A stretch of DNA of 64,000 bases from Heterotrichella gracilis. Lineage: Eukaryota; Sar; Xanthophyceae; Tribonematales; Xanthonemataceae. Below the pieces are notes generated by a model. The model worked only from the letters and a program-made list of their open reading frames with translations. It did no database searches and was not told the DNA's origin. How positions within the stretch are numbered: position 1 is the stretch's first letter; the number at the start of each line of letters is the position of its first letter. A program made the position numbers and the translations under genes. The stretch covers positions 62,001-126,000 of the forward strand of contig JAULBX010029488.1 in assembly GCA_032358255.1 (NCBI GenBank), written 5' to 3'. This document shows, piece after piece, positions 21,481 through 33,399 of this stretch.

Positions 21481-22405
21481 GGCAGAAAATTGCCATCATT
21501 GATATAATGATTAGGTACTCGACTGTCTGCCTGGCACTGCCACCGCAACCATGGTTGTGGCCAGGGCGGGGCACAAGATTGATTAATTAGTCAACATTTA
21601 TTGATCAATTTTATCATTTTAATTAATTGATTAAGACAATATTGATGAACGCATTAATTAACAATTATTGGCACTGGCACACCAGGCTGTGGACCATCAC
21701 AGTGTGGCAGGGCCACACAGACGGTCATGAATTCTTACAATGATCACAGCACGGCATGTTACTGTTGACCACGCACTATGCTCAGGGTAGGCAAGCTTTT
21801 AGCGTAGATTTATTTATTTTAACGATCGTAATGCTGCCGGAGTTCTTACATAAATGATTGTCTGTGAAAAACATTGTTCCAAATTAAAGCAATTTGTGTC
21901 ACTCTGTAATTGCACAGTGCAAATTTAACAGGTACATTTATGGGAAGCGTCAGAACAAATTGCAGGACACCGACTCTATAGGATATCATTGCATTGCTAA
22001 TGTGAAATGCTTTATTGCCTTTCATGAAAGTGCATTGTTAACGTCGATTTCTGTCCAGATGCATCCAAATTTCACCTTTGCCATTTCAACTAATATAATA
22101 AATTCAAGTGCACTCTCTTGAGAAAACAAGGCTTGATGCGCCAGGTACATGTTGTGGGCCATGCGCCCCCTTGGGAGCAGAGCAACATACATGGCGTGCT
22201 CGACCCGCCAACAGGCACTGACAGCCATGCACACCATGGCACAGAATGCGTGCACAAGGTAAGGTCAAATATTGGTAATACTGCAAACATTCAACGTAGG
22301 TTAAAAACGAGTTCAGTGGGTAATGGTTTGGTGGATGCCATCAGTGACCCAGCCCATTCCTCCATTGTGCAAGCCAGCGCATGCTGCCCATCATCCCCCA
22401 CCCTC
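21480..22405. other. AT-rich intergenic stretch
   Basis: No gene is supported. About 21580-21680 is strongly AT-rich with many TTAATTAA and TTGATCAA palindromes. Its base composition differs sharply from the GC-rich genes. A mobile-element remnant is possible but no ends or coding parts are visible. Confidence 0.5.
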
Positions 22406-23759
22406 TCAGTCAAGCTCCCATAGCAGCGCACCAAAGTTGCGCCGGCCCTCAGGCAGCCTCTCAGCCAGGGTGCCAGGCAGCTCGGGCCTGAGCAGCGCCT
22501 GGGCCCTGCCCCCACACCCCCTCACCCACGCCTCCAGTGCCATCTCCCCAGCCTCGGCATCCAATTTCTCCGGGATGATGTAGTGCTCATCGTAATAGCG
22601 CTCTATATCGTCCTCCATCCAACAGGCGGAGGCCCTTATCCTCTCGCTCCTCCACAAGCTGCCTGAAGTCGTCGAACCGGGTGTGTTGCTGGTAAAACTC
22701 CATTTCGCGCACCTGCATTGCCAATTTAGAAAACAAAATAATTAACGTAAATAATTGAATTGTGATATTATGCCGAAATAAATGTATAAACAGATACATA
22801 CACAGCCTGTCCTTGAACAAGCGTGCTGGTCAAGAGAAAGAGCTTAGCAAAGAGAAGGGCACTGCCTGAATTGGGAAACAGCAGACACGAGGGCACTGCC
22901 CTTCTCTTTGCTAAGCCCTCTTAGTAGCTATAGTATAGGTATACCACGCACCTGTATCGCCAGGCTGTCTGGGTCATCGGGTCCTCCAAATGCAATGTAC
23001 CTGGAGCAGTTCCGGGAGAACATTGCAATGCTGACGGGTTGAGCACAGCCCCATTCCTCCAGGGCAATGTCCAGATCCTCTATGCGATCCGCGTGGTGCT
23101 CTTTCTCGCAGTCCGACCAGAATGGGTCCTGGGCCCGCTGTGCTGCCAGGAATGCTGCCTGCGTGCCGTGCTTTGCCCTGGCCATGCGCCTCACCTCAGC
23201 AGCCCTGTAGAGGGTGTACTGCTTGGATTTGGTGTCCAGCGGGAATCTGACCGCGCGATACTCCAGCTTGCCGAGATCCCCCCAGTTGAGGCCATACCTA
23301 TCCCTTGCAACAGAGCCAAGCAGCATGGGATTCACCCACACATTACCAGGCCACCTTGTCACCCATTACCAGGCCACGCTGCTTGGGGTGCACAGTGCTA
23401 GAGTACTGATCTTCCTCAATCTCTGCCAGATGGTCCCTGAGCCTGTCTGCCAGCTCTGCCTTCTTGCCCCATTTGGAGAGCTGGAGGTTGTCAGCAATGG
23501 TTTTCAGCTCCACCAGCTTCATGGCGTCAAAGTCTGGTGGCGTAGGGCACTCTGGGAGGGGTGGCAGCAGGCTTCTGAGCCGTAGCCATATCTCTTTGGA
23601 AAGCTCCTGGCACAGCTGGTGAGTTGGGCCAGCCAGCGCCACAGATGCTGCCTGCTGAGCAATGTCCTGAAGCGTCCAGAAGGCATCTAAATCTGAAGCC
23701 GTGGTCAGGGCGGCAGCTATGATCTCCACTGCAGGCGAAGGCAGCGCACCCCAGTTCAT
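22406..23759 (-). pseudogene. F-box/SAP family copy C, frameshifted
   Basis: It starts at ATG 23759 with MNWGALPSPAVEIIAAAL and FWTLQDIAQQAA (F-box-like), then MKLVELKTIADNLQLSK (SAP-like). The frame closes near 23345 after RGLVMGDKVAW, next to a short direct duplication of ATTACCAGGCCAC. It resumes at about 23335-22952 (YGLNWGDLGKLEYRAV, AAEVRRMARAKHGTQAAFL). A clean GT-AG intron (22714-22951) joins LAIQ to VREMEFYQQHTRF. Another frame break near 22630 precedes EAGEMALEAWVRGCGG and the stop at 22406. Unrecognised introns could explain part of this, but the breaks match those of a decaying duplicate. Confidence 0.65.
22840..22920. repeat. Intronic hairpin, arms about 25 bp
   Basis: Left arm 22841-22866 and right arm about 22892-22916 are inverted copies with about one or two mismatches (core CTTAGCAAAGAGAAGGGC and its complement). 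The loop is about 25 nt. It lies in the intron of F-box/SAP copy C. Confidence 0.8.
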
Positions 23760-24360
23760 TGTATCGGCTTTATCTGGAGATGTGTCTTCTTGGTGGTTGG
23801 AAGGAGTGTCGTGGGTGCACCACCAGCTCCGCAGTAACAGCAAACCCAGGATCCAAATTCTGTACAAGAACAGCAGCTGTGTGTTGGAAGCTGTTGCTGG
23901 TATGAAGAGGTCCCAACAGTTGGCAGCAGTTGTTCAGACGGTAAATGACGATATTATTTTAGCTCAGCAAACCCAGGCTGGTCCCAAGCGGTTGATATGC
24001 GCAGTTGGGTCCAATGTAGCTACAACAGCTATGGTGCATGCATGCATATGCTGTTGACCAGCCAAGGAACGGAACCAGAAGAACCTGCCGTCTACATCTG
24101 ACTTAACGTCGTCACAGCCACACATAACTTTCGAATGGAGATAAAACCCATGTATCCATTCTACCACACACCTTTTAGGCGAGCTCTGGCGTCTTTGGGC
24201 GTCCTTCACAGCAGTGGCATGCCATGCATGTTCTGCTGGAGAGAGTTTGACAGTGGCCGGAAACAGTACGGGGTACCTGCAGTGGATGCTATTACAAACA
24301 CATGGGGCAATCCTGTTGGGTCTGGACCAAATACACTCAGGTAGCTGTCTTCGGCAGTTA
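23760..24360. other. Intergenic, nothing recognised
   Basis: This is upstream of F-box/SAP copy C and contains its presumed promoter. It has one TGCATGCATGCATATG run near 24034-24049. No gene is visible. Confidence 0.45.
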
Positions 24361-25063
24361 TCAAGGTCCCTGTCTCAGCGTGAAGTCACGGCCCAGCTGG
24401 GGGTCGACTTTGAAAATTTTGGTTGACTGATAAGTCATGACTGTGTGGCAGCAGCGACTTGCAAAGTAGTGGTAGACCCATACAAGAGTGCTGGCAGCGA
24501 CAGGTGACTCCGTCCCCGCATTGCCCCTTGCCGCTGCCTCTGCCGCCTCTCGGGCTAGCGTTTTTTTGTTTTTGGAGCCAGGTTTCCGGCCTCTGCGTAT
24601 AGGGCCGATGGCTGCAGTTGCTGGTGGTGCCTGGTTGTGCAATACCAAAAGGTTGTCTAGTGCAATGTGCTCCACCACCGTGTCGTGCGGCTGGGCACTG
24701 TCATCCACAAAGGCGACGTCGCCTGCGTAAACAACGGTACGCTGTCATTCGACTGATTGTTCCTCGCACGCTTGTGCACCAACACTCACAGACCTGCCAT
24801 CGAAACTGCACGAAGCCGGAAATCACTCCATGCGTACGCATGCCGGCCACGCAAACATTCCACCAATACTGCTGCTCTTGCATACCTGCAGTAGGACCGT
24901 CCACTCTCTCCTCACGCTCGTCCCCCGCCACTCCAGGAGGACCGACAGCCTCATCGTCTACGTATCTATTCTGCTCAACCCCCTCCTCCACACCGGCGCA
25001 TGGGTTGCAGTGCCACAACCACACTGCCAACACCACCACTGCCAACACACCCACTCTCCTCAT
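24361..25063 (-). CDS. Possible small secreted or membrane protein, two exons
   Basis: The candidate model joins 24886-25063 and 24361-24722 (phase-consistent, 179 aa). The start MRRVGVLAVVVLAVWLW looks like a signal peptide or membrane anchor. An acidic stretch follows (GDEREERVDG). Exon 2 contains VEHIALDNLLVLHNQ and a very basic segment RRGRKPGSKNKKTLAREAAEAAA that resembles an AT-hook but would be odd in a secreted protein. I recognise no family. The last residues before the stop at 24361 could instead be intron. Support is only the open frame, the signal-like start and the matched splice phases. Confidence 0.35.
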
Positions 25064-26508
25064 CTTTTCCACCTCATCCCGTCCTGCAATACCACCCAAT
25101 TGAATGCAAACCTTGCGATTCGAGCTGCTCCACGACTTGTTTATGCCGCACCCAATTCTGCCTGCCGACGTTCCAACTTGCCACCTTGCAAGTGACTCAC
25201 ACGCATCACGCTGATTCAGCACGCATCATGCTGACTCAGCAACTCCTCCCCACTCCCCCAAACCCTACTGCGAAGTTGAACTCCCCCTACGCTGCGACCC
25301 TAACCAAAGCCCCATAAAACAGGGCCCCTGGAGCGCGCAAAAGAGTTGGAGACACATACCCATCAAACGCGTCAATAGTGCACATGAATTTCTTAACGTG
25401 CTTTGTGTTTGTACCGAAGCCCTGCCAACGCTGTGATGTGTTCCTGCACCAGCCTTGCAATGCGTCAATGCATGCATGCATGATGGCCAACCCCCTATTT
25501 GCTCACTAATTGCAGCGGTACGCCTTGTAATAAACGCTTAAAAGTCCGTTACCGGCGATCGCTGTCGACACTTTTACTGCAACTCCTCAACGTTTGTCAC
25601 TGGGGAACACGAGTCGCCTGCCAGTTCCAGGTGGAGACTGGATTTGACAACAGTTACTGCAAACCAAAACCCTCAGATCTGACTCAAGTCACCGGTGATG
25701 CCAGTACTGGAAAGAGCTGTCTTGTAAGATCTGGTCTGACATGTCAGATGCATCTTTGGGGCAGTCCTTCTGTGCAGGTGCTGATCTGCCCCCACGACAT
25801 GCACTGGCATGCATGTATCTGACTGTCACTGCATGTCCCTGTCTCACCCTAGCCTCCGGAGTAGGTTAGTGAGGCCACCCAGTCTGGCAGAAGGAAAGGA
25901 AGCGGTTTCAAGCTGACAGTGAATAAGTGGCTTTCCACTCTATGAATACATTACACCAACGGCATGCCAGAGCAGGCACTGCAATTATAAAATGGTCAAA
26001 CATACCATGCCCACTGGACTGTGTATCCAATGGCTGTCAAATCCATAGACTGGCAGTGGGCCAACACTAGGGTGTAGCCAACCTCACCAACTCTGCACCA
26101 GAGATCCACTTGCCTGAAACGTGTGGCTTACACACTGTTGCTCAACCCAGGGACCAACCCCCAAGCAAAACCACGCACTACCACCAAACTACTACATATG
26201 TATCGTACAGCTGCCCTATCCCAGCAGTCTCTGGATAGTGCGAATAACTTGACCAGAATCTTAGACCCATGGGGACAGACACCTATTCCCCACATTATAG
26301 TCCCAAAACCACAGCCCCCTTTGCCCTCTAAGAGCATACAACTCCCGCACCCTCCCCTCCCCTCCCCTCCCGTCCCCCTCCCATTTTGGCCAGCATCACC
26401 CCCTGGAACCACCACCCATCACACCCCCACCACACCCACGCCAGTGAACATGATAATGGTAAGACTGTCGTTGTTACGGTAGATCAACTCCAAAGCGGTA
26501 GTCACCCC
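25064..26508. other. Intergenic, nothing recognised
   Basis: I see no supported gene. It contains a TGCATGCATGCA run at about 25462-25480 and a C/T-rich tract with CCTCC repeats at about 26340-26390. The right end is 3' flank of the PP2C gene. Confidence 0.5.
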
Positions 26509-29500
26509 CTATTGTGCCGGCGCCACTTCCCCTCCATTGTTGCTATTGCTCGCGCTCACCCCTTGCGCCTCCCCCTCCACCACCCGTGCCACAATGACGG
26601 TGATGTCATCCTGCTTACCCCCCTGCAAGCACACAGGTGGCGCCATGTCAGCATTGAAGGAGCAACAAGAAGGGATGAGAGAAGAAGGAAGACAGAGGAA
26701 GGGCAGCGCCACCTGGCTGCCCCGCAGCTGGCACAGATTGACGCCGTACGCCACCCCAGGTACTTCAAACCCTACATACCCTCATAAAATCCTGCACCAA
26801 TTGCCCAGCGCCACCTGGCCTTCCTAAAGCGTCATTGTGGCCGGCTTCTGCCACCTAGGGTATGCCCCAAAACCCTACCAAACCTTACACAAACCCACCT
26901 GCAGCTGGCCTGGGGCCACCTGACCACCACGAAACCCTACAAAAGCCCTACACCGACCCTACAGAAACCCTGCAGAAACCCACCTGCAGCTGGCCCAGCG
27001 CCACCTGTCCATCCTTGAGCGTCATGGTGGCCAGCTTCTGCCACCATGGGATGTCAAAGCCCTGTGCGCGCGCCTCAAGGGTGTATGGGGACTCGTAGGA
27101 AGGGTCCTGGCTGTTGTTGAAGGCGCGCTCGGCAATGGTGTGGGCAGCCTGCGTGGTGGGATGGGTGGTGGGTGGGGTGAGGGAGTGGGTGGCCAGGGAG
27201 GGTGGTGGGTGGGGTGAGGGAGTGGGTGGCGAGGGAGGGTGGTGGGTGGGGTAAATTGTGCCTTTTGGCAAGGGACGGGGGGCACATGGGGATGGGGTGA
27301 GCTGCGTTTGATGGCTGATGCATTAGGCCCGCTCTTAAATATCGTGCGCGATCTGCAGGAAAGGTGGTGTGAGGGGATGCGTCGCCAGGGAGGTCGGTGG
27401 GTGTGGTAAGTGGGTGTGGGTGTTGGGGAGGGGGGCTAATGGGGATGGGGTGAGGTGCGCTTGGTGGTGGCAATATACTCCCCAATGCAGACACACACAA
27501 GATGCCATGTATTTTGGGCATAATGATGCAAGATGCGAGGTGCAGATGGCATTTCTCCCACCTGTATCCCAACCCAATATGGAACCCTGATACAAACACT
27601 ATCTGCGTTCACGACCACCTTTAGGTCGTAAGTGGTTTAGGGCTCTATTAATACTTCTACCTGCTTCTTGTTGGCTGCGCCGGTGACCATAGCCAGCATC
27701 TCCTGATCGCAGTCCTAAGCCCTACACCCTAGGGTTTTATAAAACCCTACCTGCTGCTCGTTGGCTGCGCCCGTGACCATAGCCAGCACCTCCTGGTCGT
27801 AGCAGTTATCCCACAGGCCATCGGTGCCAGCCACCACCACATCGCCAGGGAGCACACGCAACCGGAGGAGCTGCGAGGGTGGAGATGGGGGATAAGGGGG
27901 TGGGGCGGGGTGGCGAGGAGGGGAGGGAAGGGTGCTGGCAGGGTATTCAACTACAACCAGGATCCTGGTTTATAATGTCAACACCCCTGGTGCTAGTTGC
28001 AAGGGGGAAAGGGGATGGGTGGGGCGAGTGCCAGTGCCCATGTCGGATGCATACAGTGGCTGCCTGCAATGAATCCCTCTGTCTTTCACAAGCCGCTGCC
28101 TGATGCCCCCCACATGGCATACACATTTGATATATATATTACAGCACACCGGAGCAAAGGCCAGATCAGCAATCAGCCAAGCACAAGCTTGCGCCACCCA
28201 TTCCTGTTCTGAAATTGTACCATTTTTGAATACACATTTTGGTCTAGTGGAACACTCATCGATGTGCGGCACCAACACTGGTATGCTGCGCATTGCATGC
28301 GCTGCAGATGGGGGGCGCCGCAGGGGCGCTGTGCACCCAGAGCCAGCAAAAGCAGCACATGCGTAAGCTGTGCAAGGTCATACTGCTGCAACGCATGGAA
28401 CTACAGGCATTCCAAGCCGAAAACGATATGTTATTGACTAACATTAATTATCATTCACTAACATTTATCTCGCCACATGACTACTTAACACCAGCACGGC
28501 CAGGCCCCTCACCTGTGCATCATCAGCGTTATCTGTGGCCTCGGCGTATTCTGGGAACGCGCCGAATTGCAGGGGGCAGTCGAAAAAGTGCTCCAGCGCA
28601 GGCGACTTGTACAGTACCTGCTGGCCCCGGATCAGCACAAACTGGCTGTCGCCCTGCAAGGGGAGGAACCCCACACAAGGGTCTTCAGCACATGCGGAAA
28701 CCCCACATAAGGTTTTTCAGCACCAGCAGCAGCCCACCCTACTTGTGAACCCTACAAGCTTTGAACCCAGCCCTTAAACCCCTCTACATACTGAACGCAC
28801 CCTATTCCCCAAACCTGGCACCCTCCACAACCCACCAACGCTGAGGCCACCAGCCCCTGTTTTTGTTTTGCCCAGCCAAATCACTGTACACAACATTTGA
28901 CAATGCACCATACACCCACCGGTCAAACCACATAATCCCCCATGCACCTTCCACGCACATACCCCCACCCCAACCACCCACCAGCGCTGACGCCACCAGC
29001 TCCCTGTTCTCCCTGTCCAGCAAAATCACTGTGGCGGTGGTGGAGCCGGGCAGGCGGGTGAGCTGATGCGCAGCATCCATGGCGACCTGCGAGCGTTGGG
29101 GATGGGTGGGATGGTGGTGGTGGTGTGGATGGTGGTGGTGGTGGTGGGTGTGTTTTTCATCACAGAAACGCAATTTAATCTGCAGACATTTGCACACGTC
29201 TCCTGCCATCCAGTGAGCATCCAATCCCCCACGAATGACCCAAATCCCCAAGCAGCCCCCCACATTTCCCCACCTGCACCGGGTGCGCATCATCCTCCAG
29301 GTCCAAAGCAAACCCCTACGGCTCCTCAGCCACAATGGCACCAATCCCTTATCCCCACACACAATAAACCCCCATGACATTTGCACTTCACACGCCATCA
29401 TTCATCCTCTAACCCAATCCCCCCACTGCAGCCCCCCACATTCCCCCACCTGAACCGGGTAAGCATCCTCCTCCAGCTCTGACCCAAAGCCCTTTCCCCC

Positions 29501-31908
29501 CCCACCCCCCCCCAAATCCCAAAAACAATGACAATTCCACCCCACCCACCTGCACCGGATGCGCGTCCTCCTCCAGATCTGACTCAAACCCCTGCAGCTC
29601 CTCAGCCACACTGACAGCGGTACCCTCCCCATCAACCACGAACCCTGACTGGCCCCCAGTGGGCGCAATCGTAGCCAGGAACTCCGGCCCTCCCTCCCCC
29701 TCAGCCGCCTCGTCTTCATCCATGGAGGAGACGCTCTCCAGGTATGACTGAGCCACGCGCATGAACTTGCGGGAGTAGGCTGCGGGGAGAAAACCCCAAG
29801 TTATGGTTTGGGGGGTGTTTGAAGTGCACCCAACCCTCCATTTCTTGATTTTCTGACACGCAATCGCGCCAGGTTGGGAAACACGCTCTCCAGTTCGATA
29901 ACTGGCCACAAATTGCAAGCTCGAGGAAATCAATGTGCGAGAGGGAACTTTCAAAGTGCAGCACTGTTATCACAGCGGTAACTCGTTAAACCCGCCGACC
30001 AAAAGTGTACAGAAGCATACAACCCACCCAGATTGTTGGCATTCAACCAGGACGTTGGCCCTGTTTCAAGTTCAGGGCTAAGAGGGTCGGAAAGCCCCCA
30101 GGGCAACCCTAAACCCTAAAACAGCACACCGAGACTCTGGCCCAGGGCCCAATTGCATTCTTGCCCAGAGACTGTGCCTGTGTCCAAGCTAGACGAGCAC
30201 GGTGCCCCATTGAGCATCCGATTCAGTGGGTGCCCCACTAGCTCCCTTTGGAATTTTGTGTCCATATAGATCGCATGCTGCCACTGCCAAAGCCAAGGGG
30301 CACAATGGCCCTCCACAGCGTGCAGAGCTAGATCCCCTGGGGACTCTCAACCCCGCAGACTGCAGAGACCTACCCGCCTGTTGACTCCGAAAGCGATCAC
30401 GAGCAATCAACATGGACACCAAAATCCAGGGAAGCTTTCGGGACAGCCACTGAATCTGATGCCCATAGGGTTTTGCATAGGGTATCCAGTCCACCCACCT
30501 GCAGGGCTGGTCAGTCACCTCCCATTCTCGGGCCAGCCCTCCACGCCATCTGCTACCCCGATGGCCGCGTTGACTAGGACACACACACACAAAACGGAAA
30601 GGAATAAACAACTGTACCCTACTTGCTGCAGCTGACCAGCCACTTTTGCGTGCCGTTGCAGCCACGAGCCACCACCTGTACAGGGCCGTTCCGTAGGGTT
30701 TGCCTAGGGTTTTAGGTGCCGGTCCACCCACCTGCAGGGTTGACCCCACTCTCCGCCCAGCCCCCCACGCCATCCGCAATCCCAATCGCCGCCGCCGACT
30801 CAGAAATGAAGTAGGCGTCCTCCCCTCCATAGTGCGCCTGTTCCACGCACCCCTCAAGGGTTACCAACTTTGCACCCGCTATTATGGTTTAAAAGCAGCA
30901 CTCGCATAAAAGCTTGGGTATTGCTATGATCTGTTCAACAAGGACTTGCCATATATGCACCACCTGGGAGCGGGGTTGGTATGAGTGCGCTAGGTGCGCA
31001 TGCGCCATTTTATCTGGCGTTACTTGTACCATTTTACTCAACTATGTAGTAGAGCGGGCAGCCCATGTGTCAACCATTTGCCAGGTGGAAGGTCCAAACC
31101 CATGTGTGTAAGGGACTCCTAGGTGGTTTAAGGGTTCAGTGACTCACCTTGGAAGGGTTTGGTATGTTCCTCACTCCTATGTCAACACTCACGCTCAGAT
31201 GTAGGTTTTAGGGTTGTTGTGCTCACCTTGGAAGGGTTTGGTATGTTCTTCACGCCCACGCACAGGGCCAGCAACGGCTCGGGTGGGGGTGGGGGGGAAG
31301 GGGTGGGGGTTTCGACTGGCGTGGCATCGGCTGAGCATCAAGGGGGGCAGCGGGTGAGGGGCAGGGGGGGAAACAAGGGGAGGGCGCAGTGCATGAGTGG
31401 CAAATGGCCTACAAGCTCTGTGATCCGCGTTTCTCCGGGTGCCTAACCTAGCCAGCTGAAAACACGTCCTGTCTGTCACAGGTTTCACCTGGCCTTTCAC
31501 CTGTGGGCACCTCCTGACAACTAGCAAGCACTCCTACCCCCAGGGATAGTGCAACCCTGCACTAGCAATCCGTCTACACACAGGCCCCACTGTAAAAGCT
31601 CTTACAGGTGCAGCATTGCACACCACCCTTTCTACCTCCTGAAGAGAGATCGAGGCCGTCTTGCCCCACCCAGGCAATGCATATCTCACTCCTGTGTGGT
31701 ATTAACATGACCCCACCACCACCACCCCACCTGCCGTCGTGTTGGGCTCAGCTACCCGCAGCCTGGTGGTGCGACGGGCGGCGGGGAACCGCTGTGGCTG
31801 TGCGCCTCCCTTGGCTGCTGGCGCCACCCCTCGGTGGGTGGCGGGTGCAGGGGCGGTGGTGAAGGGGCGGTGGATGGGCCCACCCGCCCGGGACACGACG
31901 TGCTGCAT
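26509..31908 (-). CDS. PBCP: Plastid PP2C phosphatase, PBCP-like, 9 exons
   Basis: Exons 5' to 3' are 31731-31908, 31227-31315, 30732-30837, 29550-29779, 28982-29086, 28513-28653, 27751-27870, 26984-27148 and 26509-26622; all phases agree and give 415 aa. PPM/PP2C metal-binding motifs are visible: GGEDAYF and ADGVGGW (about residues 93-113), RLPGSTTATV (about 212), GDSQF (237), GTDGLWDN (about 298) and GGKQDDITVIVARVV (379). The segment ESPYTLEARAQGFDIPWW closely follows Arabidopsis PBCP, the thylakoid phosphatase that dephosphorylates photosystem II core proteins. The Arg/Ala-rich first ~60 residues read as a plastid transit peptide. An acidic Gly/Glu-rich insert occupies exon 4. The PBCP assignment is by motif recall, not alignment. 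Its introns hold many exon echoes. Confidence 0.92.
26805..26925 (-). repeat. Echoes of PBCP exon 8 end
   Basis: Copies of the exon 8 end and donor (true copy about 26984-27050) lie at about 26805-26865 and 26893-26925 in the following intron. They include the CTGCAGCTGGCC core. Confidence 0.8.
27660..27720 (-). repeat. Echo of PBCP exon 7 end
   Basis: This copy of 27751-27805 covers VLAMVTGAANEQQ plus the donor region. It lies downstream in the intron, just before true exon 7 in window order. Confidence 0.88.
28815..28900 (-). repeat. Echo of PBCP exon 5 end
   Basis: This copy of 28976-29040 covers LLDRENRELVASAL plus the GTGGGT donor. It lies in the following intron. Confidence 0.88.
29270..29480 (-). 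repeat. Two echoes of PBCP exon 4 end
   Basis: The exon 4 end and donor (true copy about 29545-29605; LEEDAHPVQ) recur at about 29270-29330 and 29448-29480. Confidence 0.88.
30478..30560 (-). repeat. Echo of PBCP exon 3 end
   Basis: This copy of about 30722-30795 covers the ADGVGGWAESGVNPA region with its donor. It lies in the following intron. Confidence 0.88.
31138..31180 (-). repeat. Echo of PBCP exon 2 end
   Basis: This copy of about 31221-31262 covers VGVKNIPNPSK plus the GTGAGC donor. It lies in the following intron. Confidence 0.88.
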
Positions 31909-32644
31909 ACCGTGCTGGTATCTGGTTGGTGCTGTGGCAGTTCTAACGCCGGGAAGCCAACAGCGTTTGTTGCGAATATGTTAGTAACAGACAACAATGA
32001 GTCACAGCGTTCAAAACGAGGGTTGGGCAAAAGGTGCTACGTTCGAGCTACAACCCCAAAAGGCAAACCATAACCTGGCAACGGTACTGCACGGCGATCG
32101 ACTAAACTGTGAATACAACCCGGGGTGATACCCAGGTCCCTGTGTTGGGCTAATTGCTACTTGCTGAGGTGGGGGCTGGTGAGTACAACCCGCTGGTTGT
32201 ACGTGTACAACAGCTCACCAAAGGCAACACAGGGGCTGTGTGTACCAGCTGTGGGGTTGTGGTATACTTTGGACAGGTGTAATAGGAGCACAGGGCTTGT
32301 TGAGACGTGTACTGGGCAGCCCTATCCACGAATGGGCCACCTGAGGTCTCCCCGCTCAAAATTGTGGTGTTATCCATCCCAGTCATATGCATGCATTCGC
32401 TCGACCCAAAAGTTTATGCATGCATCGCTCGACTCAAAGGTCCTTGCCAAGGCTAACGACTCCCTGATTGGACACGGTCCAATGTTTGTAGACGTATGCC
32501 AAGGGGTGTGCCTGTCCAGCTCTATCTATACGGCTCGATACCCCTCGTTGCAAACGTTTTCTCCACTACTCTCAGTTGTATCAGTTTGCTGCAGCTATCT
32601 ACTAGTGAACCAACTGGAGCTTGGATTTTACCTTGACTCAAAGC
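31909..32644. promoter_or_regulatory. Upstream region of PBCP
   Basis: This lies between the PBCP start and the next + strand frame. It should contain the PBCP 5' UTR and promoter. I see no defined element apart from a TGCATGC palindrome near 32388. The promoter role is positional inference. Confidence 0.35.
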
Positions 32645-33399
32645 ATGGCTGACCAGATAAGGCGCTGGCCTGCGTTTGACGACATCAGCAACATAAAGGG
32701 AAGGGTACTGAAGAAGCCCCGAGTTGACGGACCTCCTGACGCTAAAACCATTGCAGAGGACCACCAATGTATCGCCGAATTCGCCAGACTACAAGGAAAA
32801 CCTGTTGACGTCTCAGATTGGAACCTGACTTAACCGCGTCTGTGCCTGATCTGTGACTGCGTTGACAGAGCAAGAAGCTTGGAATGGGAGCCCCAACGGT
32901 GGTGAAGCACTGAAGGAACTTTGGGCAAGGCTGTGATAACACAGCACAAACTCCTGACAGGTTAGTGCCTACAGCAACTACACCAACTTGCGCCTTTTTA
33001 TCCTACGAGTGGCGACTGACTCATACTTGCTTTTCACTTGCAGTGGTCAGCAGTGGACCCTGCAAACCGCCAACAAAGCAAGGCCTGGGCAGCCTTGAGA
33101 AGAAGCTTCAAAAGCTGCAGAAGAACACCCGCACAATGCACGAGCTGGGCACACAGAACGACATGGCGATCAGCCTCAACAGAGCCAGCACTTGGGACGA
33201 GCACCAGCTGACCCGCATGGTCGTGGATGTGGTGGAGACACACAGAGGGCTAGCCAGATTGGAGAAGCCAGCATTTGCCGATGCCGAACAGGGCCACAGA
33301 CAGGCTCATATGGTGACGATAGCGACGACGACCAGGGTGGAGCAGCTGGGGGAGCGGGTGGCGCAGCTGAGGGACCGATGGCCAGGCACCCAATCATAG
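32645..33399 (+). CDS. Doubtful small coiled-coil protein
   Basis: An ATG frame at 32645-32833 (62 aa, starting MADQIRRWPAFDD) is followed by an open stretch from a good acceptor at 33043 to a stop at 33399. The second stretch is helical and heptad-like (LGSLEKKLQKLQ, HQLTRMVVDVVETHRGLARL, RVEQLGERVAQLRDRW). I could not find a certain junction between the two parts; a donor at 32768 would keep phase. No family is recognised. It could be a real two- or three-exon gene or a decayed one. Confidence 0.35.

Noticed and set aside
21580-21680. Replication origin or transposon end in the AT-rich palindromic stretch
   Set aside because: There are only simple AT palindromes; no terminal repeats, target-site duplication or transposase coding are visible.
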